NCBI GenBank assembly: GCA_001795165.1
Contig: MGNS01000013.1
Location: 8,431-15,946 of the forward strand
Direction of reading: 5' to 3'
Source: Chloroflexi bacterium RBG_16_57_11
GTDB lineage: Bacteria; Chloroflexota; Anaerolineae; Anaerolineales; UBA4823
DNA length: 7,516 nucleotides
Under the pieces are notes generated by a model. That model was not told where the DNA came from, did no database searches, and was given only the letters and a program-made list of their open reading frames with translations. A program made the position numbers and the translations under genes. Shown here in pieces: positions 1-5,842 of this stretch (the first letter of the stretch is position 1; each line of letters begins with the position of its first letter).

Positions 1-1686
1 CACGATAAACCCGATTTGCGCCAGGGCAGAATGGGCGCCGTCCAGCGTCTCCTGGGCGGTCTTTTCACTTTGTTGCAGGCTCTCCAGGCGGCTGCGAATG
101 TTTGCCACCCGCCGTTGCATCTTCTGGCAGTCGCCCGCCAGCAGGCGGGCCGCTTCCAGGCGCTGGGTGACCTGATCTTCAGGGATTGGGGCGCTGAGGT
201 CCGACAGGGCCAGGCGCCCGGCAACCTCCTCAAGCGTGTTGAGCTCGTCCATCAGGCCGTCAATTGCGTCGCCACGCGACCAGTTCTCGGCCGGGTAAGC
301 CTGCGCCTGGCGGGCAATTTTCCGGGCCTCGGGCAGCCAGGCTTCGAGTTGGCTCAGCTCCGGCTCCGACAGCAGCGCAAGCAGCTCGGTGTGGGCAATC
401 CCAATCGCATCGCAGGCTCGCGCCAGGTCTTTTTGCCGCGAGTGAATGGCTGCTGCGGTCTCCATGTTTTGCATGATCTGCTGCGGTGTGTGCGCACCCT
501 TGGCTTTGCGCAACGCGTTCGCCTGGCGGTTCAGATCGGCCAGATCCTTCATCGTCCCCCCCCAGGCGATCGGGTGGCTGGACTTGGCCCCCAGCGTCGC
601 CAGGTGCAAGGATAGCCCCTGGAAGCCCTCGGCCAGCTCGCCGGTCACGTTTTCCAAGGAGGCCAGCTCGCGCCGGGCGCGCCGCAGCTCGTGGACCATC
701 TCCTGCCCAAGCTGGCTCAAGCGCCTGGCTTCCTGGGTCACCGCGGCGATGCTCTCCACCTCCAGCCGGGTGAGCGTGGCTTGCAGGTTTTGGGCGATGA
801 CCATCATCTGGTCCAGGCGCTGGCGGTGGTCGGCGGTTTCAATGCCCTGGGGCAGGTTATTCAGAGATTGCTCAACATCTGCCAACACCCGGCCCAGCAC
901 ATCCACCTCGTCATGGGCTTCGTCGCATCCCTTAACCCAGCTTTGGGATTGCTCCAGCAGATCATCCAGCTCCGGCTTGAGCGCTTCCAGGCTTTGATGG
1001 AGGCGGCTGATGTCCTCCCGGCTGGCCTGTGAAAGGACGGCCTCTTCGTCCCCATCGAAAAAATAAGCCGGTAGCTGCGCCAGGGCTGCCTGGGCTTGCT
1101 GATCACGGCGCAGGGCGGCTTCGAAGATTTCGCCCTGGAGGTTTTGGAGGCGCAGCTGCTCCAGGATCTTATGCACCTGGCGCTGCTGGTGGCGGATTTG
1201 ACGGGCCTGGAGGGCGACGCTCCAGCCGATGCGCTGCAGCTCCTGCTCCAACCGGGTAGCGTTTTCCAGCCCAGCCCGGGCCGATTCAATCTCCCGTCCA
1301 AGCTGGGAGGCGTTCTTGCGCAGAAAGTACCACAGGTAAGGCGCACCCAGCATCGTCCGCCAGCGATTGAGGCTCAGGTTGTTGGCCTGTTGTTTCAACT
1401 CGATACGCCGGAGGCTCAAAGCCCCGGCTTGCCGATTGATCTCAACCAGGGTTCTCTGCAGGTCGGCCACACGGGAGACGAAAGGCTCCTGCACGTCGGT
1501 GGTGAAGTCTCCGATGGACTGTGCGACCTGCACCCGGGTCGAATCGTAGCCCCGCCAGTCGCCGCGCAGCCGCTCCAGCTCGCTTTCTGCCCCCTTCTGA
1601 TAATGGCGCGCCAGCAAATACAGCCCTGCGATGATCAGCAACAGGGCTGTGGGGATCAGACAGATAACGATCGAAAGGTTATCCAC
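1..1686 (-). CDS. Membrane-anchored coiled-coil protein of unknown function, EzrA-like topology (3' end beyond window)
   Basis: Seen: reading leftward from GTG at 1686-1684, the frame is open for 562 codons with no stop and leaves the window exactly in frame. Residues 4-26 form one strongly hydrophobic segment (IVICLIPTALLLIIAGLYLL) followed by a basic stretch (ARHYQK), which suggests N-out/C-in insertion with the rest in the cytoplasm. Nearly all of residues 30-562 is charged, Leu/Gln/Glu/Arg/Ala-rich helical sequence with heptad-like spacing and few Gly or Pro, broken by aromatic islands near 109-122 (RW...YLWYF), 206-211 (PAYFFD) and 449-475. Codon use (GC-rich third positions, CTG and GAG) is that of a real gene, and overlapping frames give low-quality Arg/Ser/Pro-rich peptides. 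Start choice: the first in-frame ATG is codon 112 and would lose the membrane segment; the GTG has only a weak ribosome site (CTCTGGA). The gene begins 38 nt after the htpG stop and is probably co-transcribed with it. The layout resembles the division regulator EzrA, but no specific family is recognised; function is inference only. Confidence 0.85.
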   Translation of the reverse strand, partial: MDNLSIVICLIPTALLLIIAGLYLLARHYQKGAESELERLRGDWRGYDSTRVQVAQSIGDFTTDVQEPFVSRVADLQRTLVEINRQAGALSLRRIELKQQANNLSLNRWRTMLGAPYLWYFLRKNASQLGREIESARAGLENATRLEQELQRIGWSVALQARQIRHQQRQVHKILEQLRLQNLQGEIFEAALRRDQQAQAALAQLPAYFFDGDEEAVLSQASREDISRLHQSLEALKPELDDLLEQSQSWVKGCDEAHDEVDVLGRVLADVEQSLNNLPQGIETADHRQRLDQMMVIAQNLQATLTRLEVESIAAVTQEARRLSQLGQEMVHELRRARRELASLENVTGELAEGFQGLSLHLATLGAKSSHPIAWGGTMKDLADLNRQANALRKAKGAHTPQQIMQNMETAAAIHSRQKDLARACDAIGIAHTELLALLSEPELSQLEAWLPEARKIARQAQAYPAENWSRGDAIDGLMDELNTLEEVAGRLALSDLSAPIPEDQVTQRLEAARLLAGDCQKMQRRVANIRSRLESLQQSEKTAQETLDGAHSALAQIGFIV

Positions 1687-1724
1687 TCCAGAGCCGGCTC
1701 GCCTGACTTGAGTTTCGCTATGGG

Positions 1725-3602
1725 CTATTCTAACGCAGATTCGATGATCTTCTGAATGCGTAGGATCATGCTGGCGGGGTCTGGATGCAGCCCCTCGATC
1801 AACAAAGCATCCTCGTAGATTTGCTCGATGACCAGGGCGTTGCGCTCATCCTCAACCGGCAGGCTCCCCAGCCGCATCAGGATCGGATGGCGCGGGTTCA
1901 GCTCCAGCACCTTTTTAGGCGGCTCGAATTCACGGTTCAGCAGGCGGTAGACGCGCTGCATCTCCTGGTTGGGCGCGCCCTCGGGGTCGACCAGGCGGGC
2001 AGGCGAATCCGCCAGACGCTCTGTCATGCGCACGTCGGTGACGCGCTCGCCAAGCCGCGACTTGAAGCGCTCGATCAGATCCTGAGAGCTGACCTCGTCC
2101 AGCGCCGGTTGAGCATCGCCACCCGGCTCCTGGGCCTTATTGGGCAGCGCCAGCTCGGCAGTCGCTACGTTGCTTAGCGGGTAATCTTTGTATTGGGTCA
2201 ACCGGACCAGCAGGAAAGCATCCACCGGATCGGTCAGCAACAGCACCGGATAGCCATAGCGCCGCACGACATCCAGGTGCGGGCTGTGCAGGGCAGAGCG
2301 GTCGTCATCCCCAAGCAGGTAATAGATGTGCTTCTGGTCGGGCTTCATGCTCGCCACGTAATCATCCAGCGAAGACCAGCGCTCGGGCTGTTCCGTGGTG
2401 TGGAAGCGCAGCAGCGGGTAGAGCTGCTCCGGCTCGGATTGCTCGATCGCAACGCCCTGCTTGAGATAGCGGGAATAGGCCTCCCAGAAGCGGCTGTACC
2501 TCTCGAGGTCGTCTTCGGCCAGCTTCTTCAGCATGTCCACTGCTTTGGAAGTGACCAGCTTCTTGAGGTGCGCCATGACGCGCGTTGCCTGTACTGATTC
2601 GCGCGAGACGTTCAGCGGGATATCCTCCGAGTCCACCACCCCCTGGATGAACTGCAAGTACTCGGGCAGCAGGTCGCGGTGGTATTCCTGGATCAGCACC
2701 TTGCGGGCGTACAGCTTCAGCCCGTCCTGCTTGCGCAGCGAGAACATGCCCCGCTCCGGGCCGGGAGGGACGAACAGGATGGCGTACATCTGCACCGGCG
2801 CATCGACGGCCATGTGGGCGTGAGCCAGCGGCGCCTCGAAGTCCAGTGTAAGCTGCTGGTAGAACTCGTCGTAATCCTTCTGTTCCACCTCGCGCGGCGT
2901 CTGGCGCCACAAGGCGGTCTGGCGGTTGGCCTGCTGCTCACCGCTCCCCACGTAAATCGGAAAGGGGATGAAGTCCGAGTGCACCCGGACGATCTCGCGC
3001 AGGCGGTGCTCCTGGACGAACTCCTTGGCGTCTTCTTTAAGCTGGATAGTGACACGTGTTCCGCGCTCGGCCATCTCCGCCGGCTCGACGGTGAAGGTGT
3101 CGGCGCCGGTGCAGTGCCAGGTCGCGGCCTGGGCGTCTTTGCGGTACGAGCGCGAGGTGACCTTGACCCATTCGGCGACCATGAAGGCCGAATAAAACCC
3201 CACGCCGAACTGGCCGATCAGGTCAGACAGGTTCTGGCCGCTTTCATGCGCCGCCTGGATGAACTCGCGCGCACCCGAATGGGCGATGGTGCCCAGGTCC
3301 GCGACCATCTCCTCGGCGGTCATGCCGATGCCGTTATCCTGTATGGTCAGGGTGTTGGTTTCGGGGTCGGCGGTGAGGCGGATTTCCAGCTTTACGTCCG
3401 GGTCGTGCACCTCGCGGTTGGTCAGCAGCTCAAAATCCATGCGCGTCAGCGCGTCGGAGGCGTTGGAGATCAGCTCGCGCAGGAAGATCTCCCGCTCGGT
3501 GTACAGCGAGTGGATCAGGATGTCTAATAGCTGGCGGGTCTCCGCTTTGAAGGCGATCGGGGGTGGCTGTTCGGTAGAAGAGGTTTGTGCGGTTGCGTCC
3601 AT
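1725..3602 (-). CDS. htpG: Molecular chaperone HtpG (bacterial Hsp90)
   Basis: Cytosolic homodimeric ATP-dependent chaperone that remodels late folding intermediates, usually with the DnaK system. The protein is 625 aa, the normal bacterial length (E. coli 624). The N-terminal GHKL ATPase domain shows ELISNASDAL (43-52), with Glu43 as the likely catalytic base and Asn47 the Mg/ATP ligand; DNGIGM (89-94), with Asp89 contacting adenine; the lid GQFGVGFYSAF (130-140); and GTRVTIQLK (181-189). The middle domain carries the catalytic loop NVSRE (331-335), with Arg334 the expected gamma-phosphate contact. The C-terminal dimerisation domain ends in IEQIYEDALLIEG followed by a short tail. There is no organelle signal or C-terminal MEEVD, as expected in bacteria. 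Start: ATG at 3602-3600 is chosen over the GTG nine bases upstream because that GTG overlaps the Shine-Dalgarno GAGG. A sigma70-like promoter lies about 55 nt upstream. No CIRCE operator is visible. No missing catalytic residue was noticed. Confidence 0.97.
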   Translation of the reverse strand: MDATAQTSSTEQPPPIAFKAETRQLLDILIHSLYTEREIFLRELISNASDALTRMDFELLTNREVHDPDVKLEIRLTADPETNTLTIQDNGIGMTAEEMVADLGTIAHSGAREFIQAAHESGQNLSDLIGQFGVGFYSAFMVAEWVKVTSRSYRKDAQAATWHCTGADTFTVEPAEMAERGTRVTIQLKEDAKEFVQEHRLREIVRVHSDFIPFPIYVGSGEQQANRQTALWRQTPREVEQKDYDEFYQQLTLDFEAPLAHAHMAVDAPVQMYAILFVPPGPERGMFSLRKQDGLKLYARKVLIQEYHRDLLPEYLQFIQGVVDSEDIPLNVSRESVQATRVMAHLKKLVTSKAVDMLKKLAEDDLERYSRFWEAYSRYLKQGVAIEQSEPEQLYPLLRFHTTEQPERWSSLDDYVASMKPDQKHIYYLLGDDDRSALHSPHLDVVRRYGYPVLLLTDPVDAFLLVRLTQYKDYPLSNVATAELALPNKAQEPGGDAQPALDEVSSQDLIERFKSRLGERVTDVRMTERLADSPARLVDPEGAPNQEMQRVYRLLNREFEPPKKVLELNPRHPILMRLGSLPVEDERNALVIEQIYEDALLIEGLHPDPASMILRIQKIIESALE

Positions 3603-3610
3603 CGATTTCA

Positions 3611-3614
3611 CCTC
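3611..3614 (-). promoter_or_regulatory. Ribosome binding site that fixes the htpG start
   Basis: On the minus strand GAGG is followed eight bases later by ATG (3602). The in-frame GTG at 3611-3609 shares bases with this GAGG, so it cannot use it as its ribosome site. This makes the ATG, giving MDATAQTSS at the N terminus, the likely start. Confidence 0.75.
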
Positions 3615-3656
3615 GGATTGGGTTGGGTAAACCCGAATATTGTGCTAGTCGGTTGG

Positions 3657-3685
3657 ATATTAAGTGAGCTGACAACGGATATCAA
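3657..3685 (-). promoter_or_regulatory. Sigma70-type promoter for htpG
   Basis: On the minus strand the -35 TTGATA (3685-3680) is separated by exactly 17 nt from the -10 TAATAT (3662-3657). Each matches the consensus at five or four of six positions. Transcription would start near 3650, leaving a leader of about 48 nt before the ATG. The ATCCGTT-type repeats begin at and upstream of the -35. No heat-shock operator (CIRCE, TTAGCACTC-N9-GAGTGCTAA) is present; only a fragment, CTAGCAC, occurs near 3645. Confidence 0.6.
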
Positions 3686-3792
3686 TAACGGATTGAACGG
3701 ATTATGTGCCTGTTGTAGTCGAAAGCATCATATTATCTAGTTCATAATCCGCTAAATCCGCTCCCCTGCGATCTGTGCAGGCATAATCCGTT
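3674..3792. repeat. Cluster of ATCCGTT/ATCCGCT repeats in inverted arrangement upstream of htpG
   Basis: AACGGAT occurs at 3674-3680, 3687-3693 and 3696-3702. The opposite orientation (AATCCGC or AATCCGTT) occurs near 3747-3753, 3755-3761 and 3786-3792. The 18-base arms 3689-3706 and 3743-3760 are reverse complements at 16 of 18 positions, with 36 bases between. A further copy, CATAATCCGTT, lies at 3782-3792. A small hairpin, CCTGC (3765-3769) with GCAGG (3777-3781), sits between two copies. The rest of the 288-base gap (3603-3890) holds the htpG promoter and leader and otherwise nothing recognised; no clear T-tailed terminator for the DUF1786 gene was found. This resembles degenerate intergenic repeats scattered in many large genomes; a regulatory role is unproven. 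Confidence 0.6.
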
Positions 3793-3890
3793 GATAAAGT
3801 TTCTCCGTGTGTAATATGTTCCTGATGACCAAAGTTTAACCTGAATATACCGAATTCGTGTAAGAATCACGTAAGAGCCGGTTGCCAGAT

Positions 3891-5051
3891 CTAAGCGTCC
3901 CAGGGCGCCGTCCCACCCCCCGCGCCGCTGAGCGATCCACGGATCGGCTCGCCCAGCTCGGGCAGCACATCGGCGACGGCGGCCAGCAAGCCGAAGCACC
4001 CGGCGATCATCATATCCCCGAACGGCACGGCGAAATACGGGCGCAGCGTCGAGCCGCGCATCAGCCCCCGCCGTGGCCCGGTGACCACCACACCGAAGCC
4101 GGCTCCCTCGTCCAGCAACAGTGGCTGGTCGTGGTAGATCAGCGCCCCGTGGCCGTTATCGCCGAACACTTCGGCGTGGGTCAGGCTGCCGGCCGCCAGG
4201 GCCCGCAGCAGCGCCTCCAGCTTGGGCAGGTCGAGCAGCCCGGTGTGGTGCTCGAATACGCCCTCGATCCCGCCCGGACCCAGGCGGAAAGCCAGGGTGT
4301 GGAAGTTGCCCACGTTGGCGATCAATACCCGCTCCCGGGCCTGCACCTGCGAGTCGAAGGTCGCCCCCAACACCGCCGCCGGAGCGGTGTCCATCACCAC
4401 CAGCGGGATCTCGCCCAGCGCGGTGTGGACGCTCTGTTTGGCGGACTGCACGACCGCCTGCAGGCGGGTCATGATCTCCGGCGCCTCATCCGCCCGGTAA
4501 GCGAAGGCGCTCAATCGGTTCTCCGCCCGGATGCGCCGGTCCAGGTAATCGAAACGGAACTGGCGGTCGGAGTAGTCCGGCGGCGAGTTGCCGTGGTCGA
4601 ATACCGCCACAGCGACAGCCGCCAGGTCGCCCAGCGAGACGCCGAACGGCTCCAGCGAGCGGGCAATGGCATCGAAGTCGAAATCGCGCAGCTCAAGGCG
4701 CAGCACATCTGCCGGCAGGCGGCGGGCTTCGTCGTCGCTGACCAGCACCACGCCCATGGCCTGCACCGCATCCAGGTCGTCGTTGAACGAGCGCGCCGCC
4801 TCGGACGTGGCATACAGCGCCAGCCCGGCGCGAATATGATCCTCAGCCGCCCAGCCGCTTGGCCCGCCGCCCATCGTCACCCCGGTCAGCAGCACCGGCT
4901 GGCGTATATGGGTGGCCTGTTTCAGCCGGCGATGGACGATCATGGTGGGCGAAGGCACCACCAGCTTAAGCCCGTTCTCCAGGTCGAGGCGGGAGTCGTA
5001 GAGGAAGATGTCTTGGGTACCGGTTCCAACGTCAACAGTAAGGATTTTCAT
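3891..5051 (-). CDS. DUF1786 family protein, ASKHA-like, often mislabelled pyruvate formate-lyase activating enzyme
   Basis: 386 aa, no signal peptide or membrane segment, so probably cytosolic. The N terminus MKILTVDVGTGTQD (DVGTGTQD at 7-14) is the family signature and resembles the phosphate-1 loop of sugar kinase/Hsp70/actin-type ATPases. A second phosphate-loop-like motif is ANVGNFHT (245-252). Other conserved-looking elements are VVPSPT (31-36), TGVTMGGGPSG (56-66), FDHGNSPP (151-158), FEHHTG (266-271) and FGDNGHGA (296-303). The family (Pfam DUF1786) occurs in archaea and bacteria and has no established reaction that I know of. Its database label as a pyruvate formate-lyase activase is not supported here: there is a single cysteine (Cys352), so no radical-SAM CxxxCxxC cluster. 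Start: ATG at 5051-5049 with GTGAGAA just upstream as a modest ribosome site; the signature begins immediately. It is read divergently from serS and in the same direction as htpG, 288 nt away. Confidence 0.85.
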   Translation of the reverse strand: MKILTVDVGTGTQDIFLYDSRLDLENGLKLVVPSPTMIVHRRLKQATHIRQPVLLTGVTMGGGPSGWAAEDHIRAGLALYATSEAARSFNDDLDAVQAMGVVLVSDDEARRLPADVLRLELRDFDFDAIARSLEPFGVSLGDLAAVAVAVFDHGNSPPDYSDRQFRFDYLDRRIRAENRLSAFAYRADEAPEIMTRLQAVVQSAKQSVHTALGEIPLVVMDTAPAAVLGATFDSQVQARERVLIANVGNFHTLAFRLGPGGIEGVFEHHTGLLDLPKLEALLRALAAGSLTHAEVFGDNGHGALIYHDQPLLLDEGAGFGVVVTGPRRGLMRGSTLRPYFAVPFGDMMIAGCFGLLAAVADVLPELGEPIRGSLSGAGGGTAPWDA

Positions 5052-5065
5052 GGATTCTCACAGGT

Positions 5066-5080
5066 AAGCATTTTATGCTT
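5066..5080. repeat. 15-bp palindrome just upstream of the DUF1786 gene
   Basis: AAGCAT (5066-5071), a TTT spacer and ATGCTT (5075-5080) form a perfect 6-bp inverted repeat ending 14 bases before the DUF1786 start. On the minus strand it contains CATAAAAT, which could act as a -10 element, but no convincing -35 is seen. It could be a repressor site, a leader hairpin or chance. Confidence 0.35.
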
Positions 5081-5091
5081 GAATGGTAGGC

Positions 5092-5141
5092 CGCCCGGGT
5101 TGGGGCCGGCCTGGGTTGGGGGCGCCCCGGGTTTTGCCCAC
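5092..5141. repeat. Degenerate GGGTTG-rich repeat remnants
   Basis: The motif CCGGGTTG or CTGGGTTGGGG occurs several times: CCCGGGTTGG near 5094, CTGGGTTGGGG near 5111 and CCCCGGGTTTTG near 5126, with a further TCCGGGTTGACC near 5211 between the two full repeat copies. These look like partial, decayed members of the 50-bp family beside them. Short open frames across this segment owe their repeated peptide (ALGFNPG) to the DNA repeat, not to coding selection. Confidence 0.5.
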
Positions 5142-5191
5142 CCCGGGTTGAAACCCAGGGCTGACGTTGCGAAACCCGCTGAAGCGGGTTC
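5142..5191. repeat. 50-bp palindromic intergenic repeat, copy 1
   Basis: It starts CCCGGGTTGAAACCCAGGG (containing GGGTT-GA-AACCC), continues with a short linker, and ends with AACCCGCT (5173-5180), GA, AGCGGGTT (5183-5190), a perfect 8-bp stem with a two-base centre. Copy 2 differs at only two bases. Such paired palindromes are typical of REP-like or decayed non-autonomous elements in intergenic DNA of this kind of genome. Confidence 0.85.
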
Positions 5192-5250
5192 GGCCCACTC
5201 GGCCGGGTGGTCCGGGTTGACCCCAACCGGTTGAGGTCGCCTGCAGGTCG

Positions 5251-5300
5251 CCCGGGTTGAAACCCAGGGCTGACATTGCAAAACCCGCTGAAGCGGGTTC
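5251..5300. repeat. 50-bp palindromic intergenic repeat, copy 2
   Basis: Direct repeat of 5142-5191 with a period of 109 bases and 48 of 50 identical bases; both differences are G to A changes in the linker between the palindromes. The stem AACCCGCT (5282-5289) / AGCGGGTT (5292-5299) is fully conserved. Bases between the copies (5192-5250) include further GGGTTGA and CCAACCGGTTG motifs but are not a third full copy. Confidence 0.85.
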
Positions 5301-5323
5301 AACCTGGTCTGCGGGCTGTCTTG

Positions 5324-5346
5324 AACCGATTTCCAATCGGTTTTTT
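5324..5346 (+). terminator. Terminator-like hairpin with T-run, no gene directly upstream
   Basis: AACCGAT (5324-5330) and ATCGGTT (5336-5342) form a perfect 7-bp stem around a five-base loop, and six Ts span 5341-5346. In form this is a plus-strand intrinsic terminator, but the stem is short and AT-rich at its ends and no plus-strand gene precedes it. It may block readthrough toward serS or belong to the neighbouring repeat family. Confidence 0.4.
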
Positions 5347-5543
5347 GGGTAGCAGCGACCGAATTCAAAAAGGGTTGTTAAGGTGAAGAGGAGTTTACCA
5401 CAATCTCTCAGGAGAATAGAAGGGCAGGCCGGCATCTTCGATTATGCGATTTCAGGCACGCTGAGTGCAACTGAAGCTAGCCGGTCTTCTCCACATGCGC
5501 GGCGGTCTTCGATTACACTCAGACTGCCTCCAGCCGTGACAGT
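5347..5543. other. Intergenic stretch without recognised gene
   Basis: No convincing coding frame, tRNA or terminator is seen. The only structure is a loose repetition of a (C)GG(C/T)CTTC(GATTA) motif: GGCATCTTCGATTA near 5431, CCGGTCTTCTCC near 5480 and GCGGTCTTCGATTA near 5502. A minus-strand open frame covers part of it but continues through the T-box leader and lacks coding character. Confidence 0.5.
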
Positions 5544-5577
5544 TGGCACCTGACACTCGACACCTGGCACTTGACAC
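5544..5577. repeat. 13-bp direct repeat, period 21, overlapping the serS -35 box
   Basis: TGGCACCTGACAC (5544-5556) and TGGCACTTGACAC (5565-5577) differ at one base. The second copy contains the TTGACA -35 hexamer. Between them lies CTCGACACC, a third partial relative. The 21-base period equals two helical turns, as in tandem operators, but GACACCTGACAC-type low-complexity runs also occur as neutral intergenic repeats. Confidence 0.6.
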
Positions 5578-5598
5578 CCCTCCACCCTGGGGTATAAT
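5571..5598 (+). promoter_or_regulatory. Consensus sigma70 promoter of serS
   Basis: A perfect -35 TTGACA (5571-5576) and a perfect -10 TATAAT (5593-5598) are separated by 16 nt. Transcription should start around 5605, about 20 nt before the first pairing base of T-box Stem I and about 380 nt before the serS ATG. A strong promoter followed by transcriptional attenuation is the usual T-box arrangement. Confidence 0.88.
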
Positions 5599-5700
5599 CC
5601 GACCCAATTACATCCAAGAAAGATGGCGCGGAGACCAGTAGCCGTCTCGCCTTTCCAGAGAGTTGCCGGTGGTGCGAGGCAGCAGAGTCGTACGGCGAAA

Positions 5701-5703
5701 TCC
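5701..5703 (+). promoter_or_regulatory. T-box specifier codon UCC (Ser)
   Basis: The 3' side of the specifier internal loop reads GAAATCCC, opposite AGTA. TCC is a serine codon, read by tRNA-Ser with GGA anticodon. One register shift (ATC, Ile) is possible on the loop alone, but the downstream serS gene and the G73-matching bulge favour UCC. Confidence 0.75.
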
Positions 5704-5720
5704 CCTCCGCCGGTTAAGTC

Positions 5721-5842
5721 CAAAAGCGATGTTCTTCGCTTTTGCGCCAACCTCTCCTCCCCGCAGGGGCGGATTTTGCGGCACGCAGTTTGCGTCATAA
5801 GACGCCGCAAAATTCATCGTAAGGGGAACGGGTACGCCCGTT
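5721..5842 (+). promoter_or_regulatory. Hairpin-rich insert between T-box Stem I and Stem III
   Basis: Four hairpins follow one another: CAAAAGCGA (5721-5729) with TCGCTTTTG (5736-5744); CCCC (5759-5762) with GGGG (5766-5769); ATTTTGCGGC (5773-5782) with GCCGCAAAAT (5804-5813), enclosing ACGCA/TGCGT (5783-5787/5791-5795); and AACGGG (5827-5832) with CCCGTT (5837-5842) around TACG. All stems are perfect. This region occupies the place of Stem II and the IIA/B pseudoknot in canonical T-boxes but is longer than I would expect. Confidence 0.7.

Noticed and set aside
16..1755. Several plus-strand open frames and a minus-strand frame at 861-1346
   Set aside because: They overlap the long minus-strand coiled-coil frame, have low-complexity Arg/Ser/Pro/Gly composition, lack ribosome sites and show no family features.
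2679..3527. 282-codon plus-strand open frame antisense to htpG
   Set aside because: It is the mirror of strongly conserved htpG codons in GC-rich DNA; no family motif and no ribosome site.
3609..3611. GTG as an earlier htpG start
   Set aside because: Its bases overlap the GAGG ribosome site that serves the ATG at 3602.
3612..3670. CIRCE heat-shock operator upstream of htpG
   Set aside because: Only a CTAGCAC fragment is present; the inverted GAGTGCTAA arm at nine-base spacing is absent.
3882..5234. 450-codon plus-strand open frame antisense to DUF1786
   Set aside because: The minus strand carries the recognised family signature at its start; the plus frame is His/Gln/Arg-rich and extends through the intergenic repeats.
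5142..5300. CRISPR array
   Set aside because: Only two copies, 50 bp long, with a 59-base non-unique interval containing repeat relatives, and no cas genes.
5032..5435. Three overlapping minus-strand open frames with repeated ALGFNPG / LNPLQRV peptides
   Set aside because: The peptide repeats follow from the 50-bp DNA repeat read in different frames; no ribosome site and no conserved protein character.
5347..5620. tRNA gene in the intergenic region
   Set aside because: No cloverleaf with a GGTTCRANNCC T-arm and matching acceptor stem could be found on either strand by eye.
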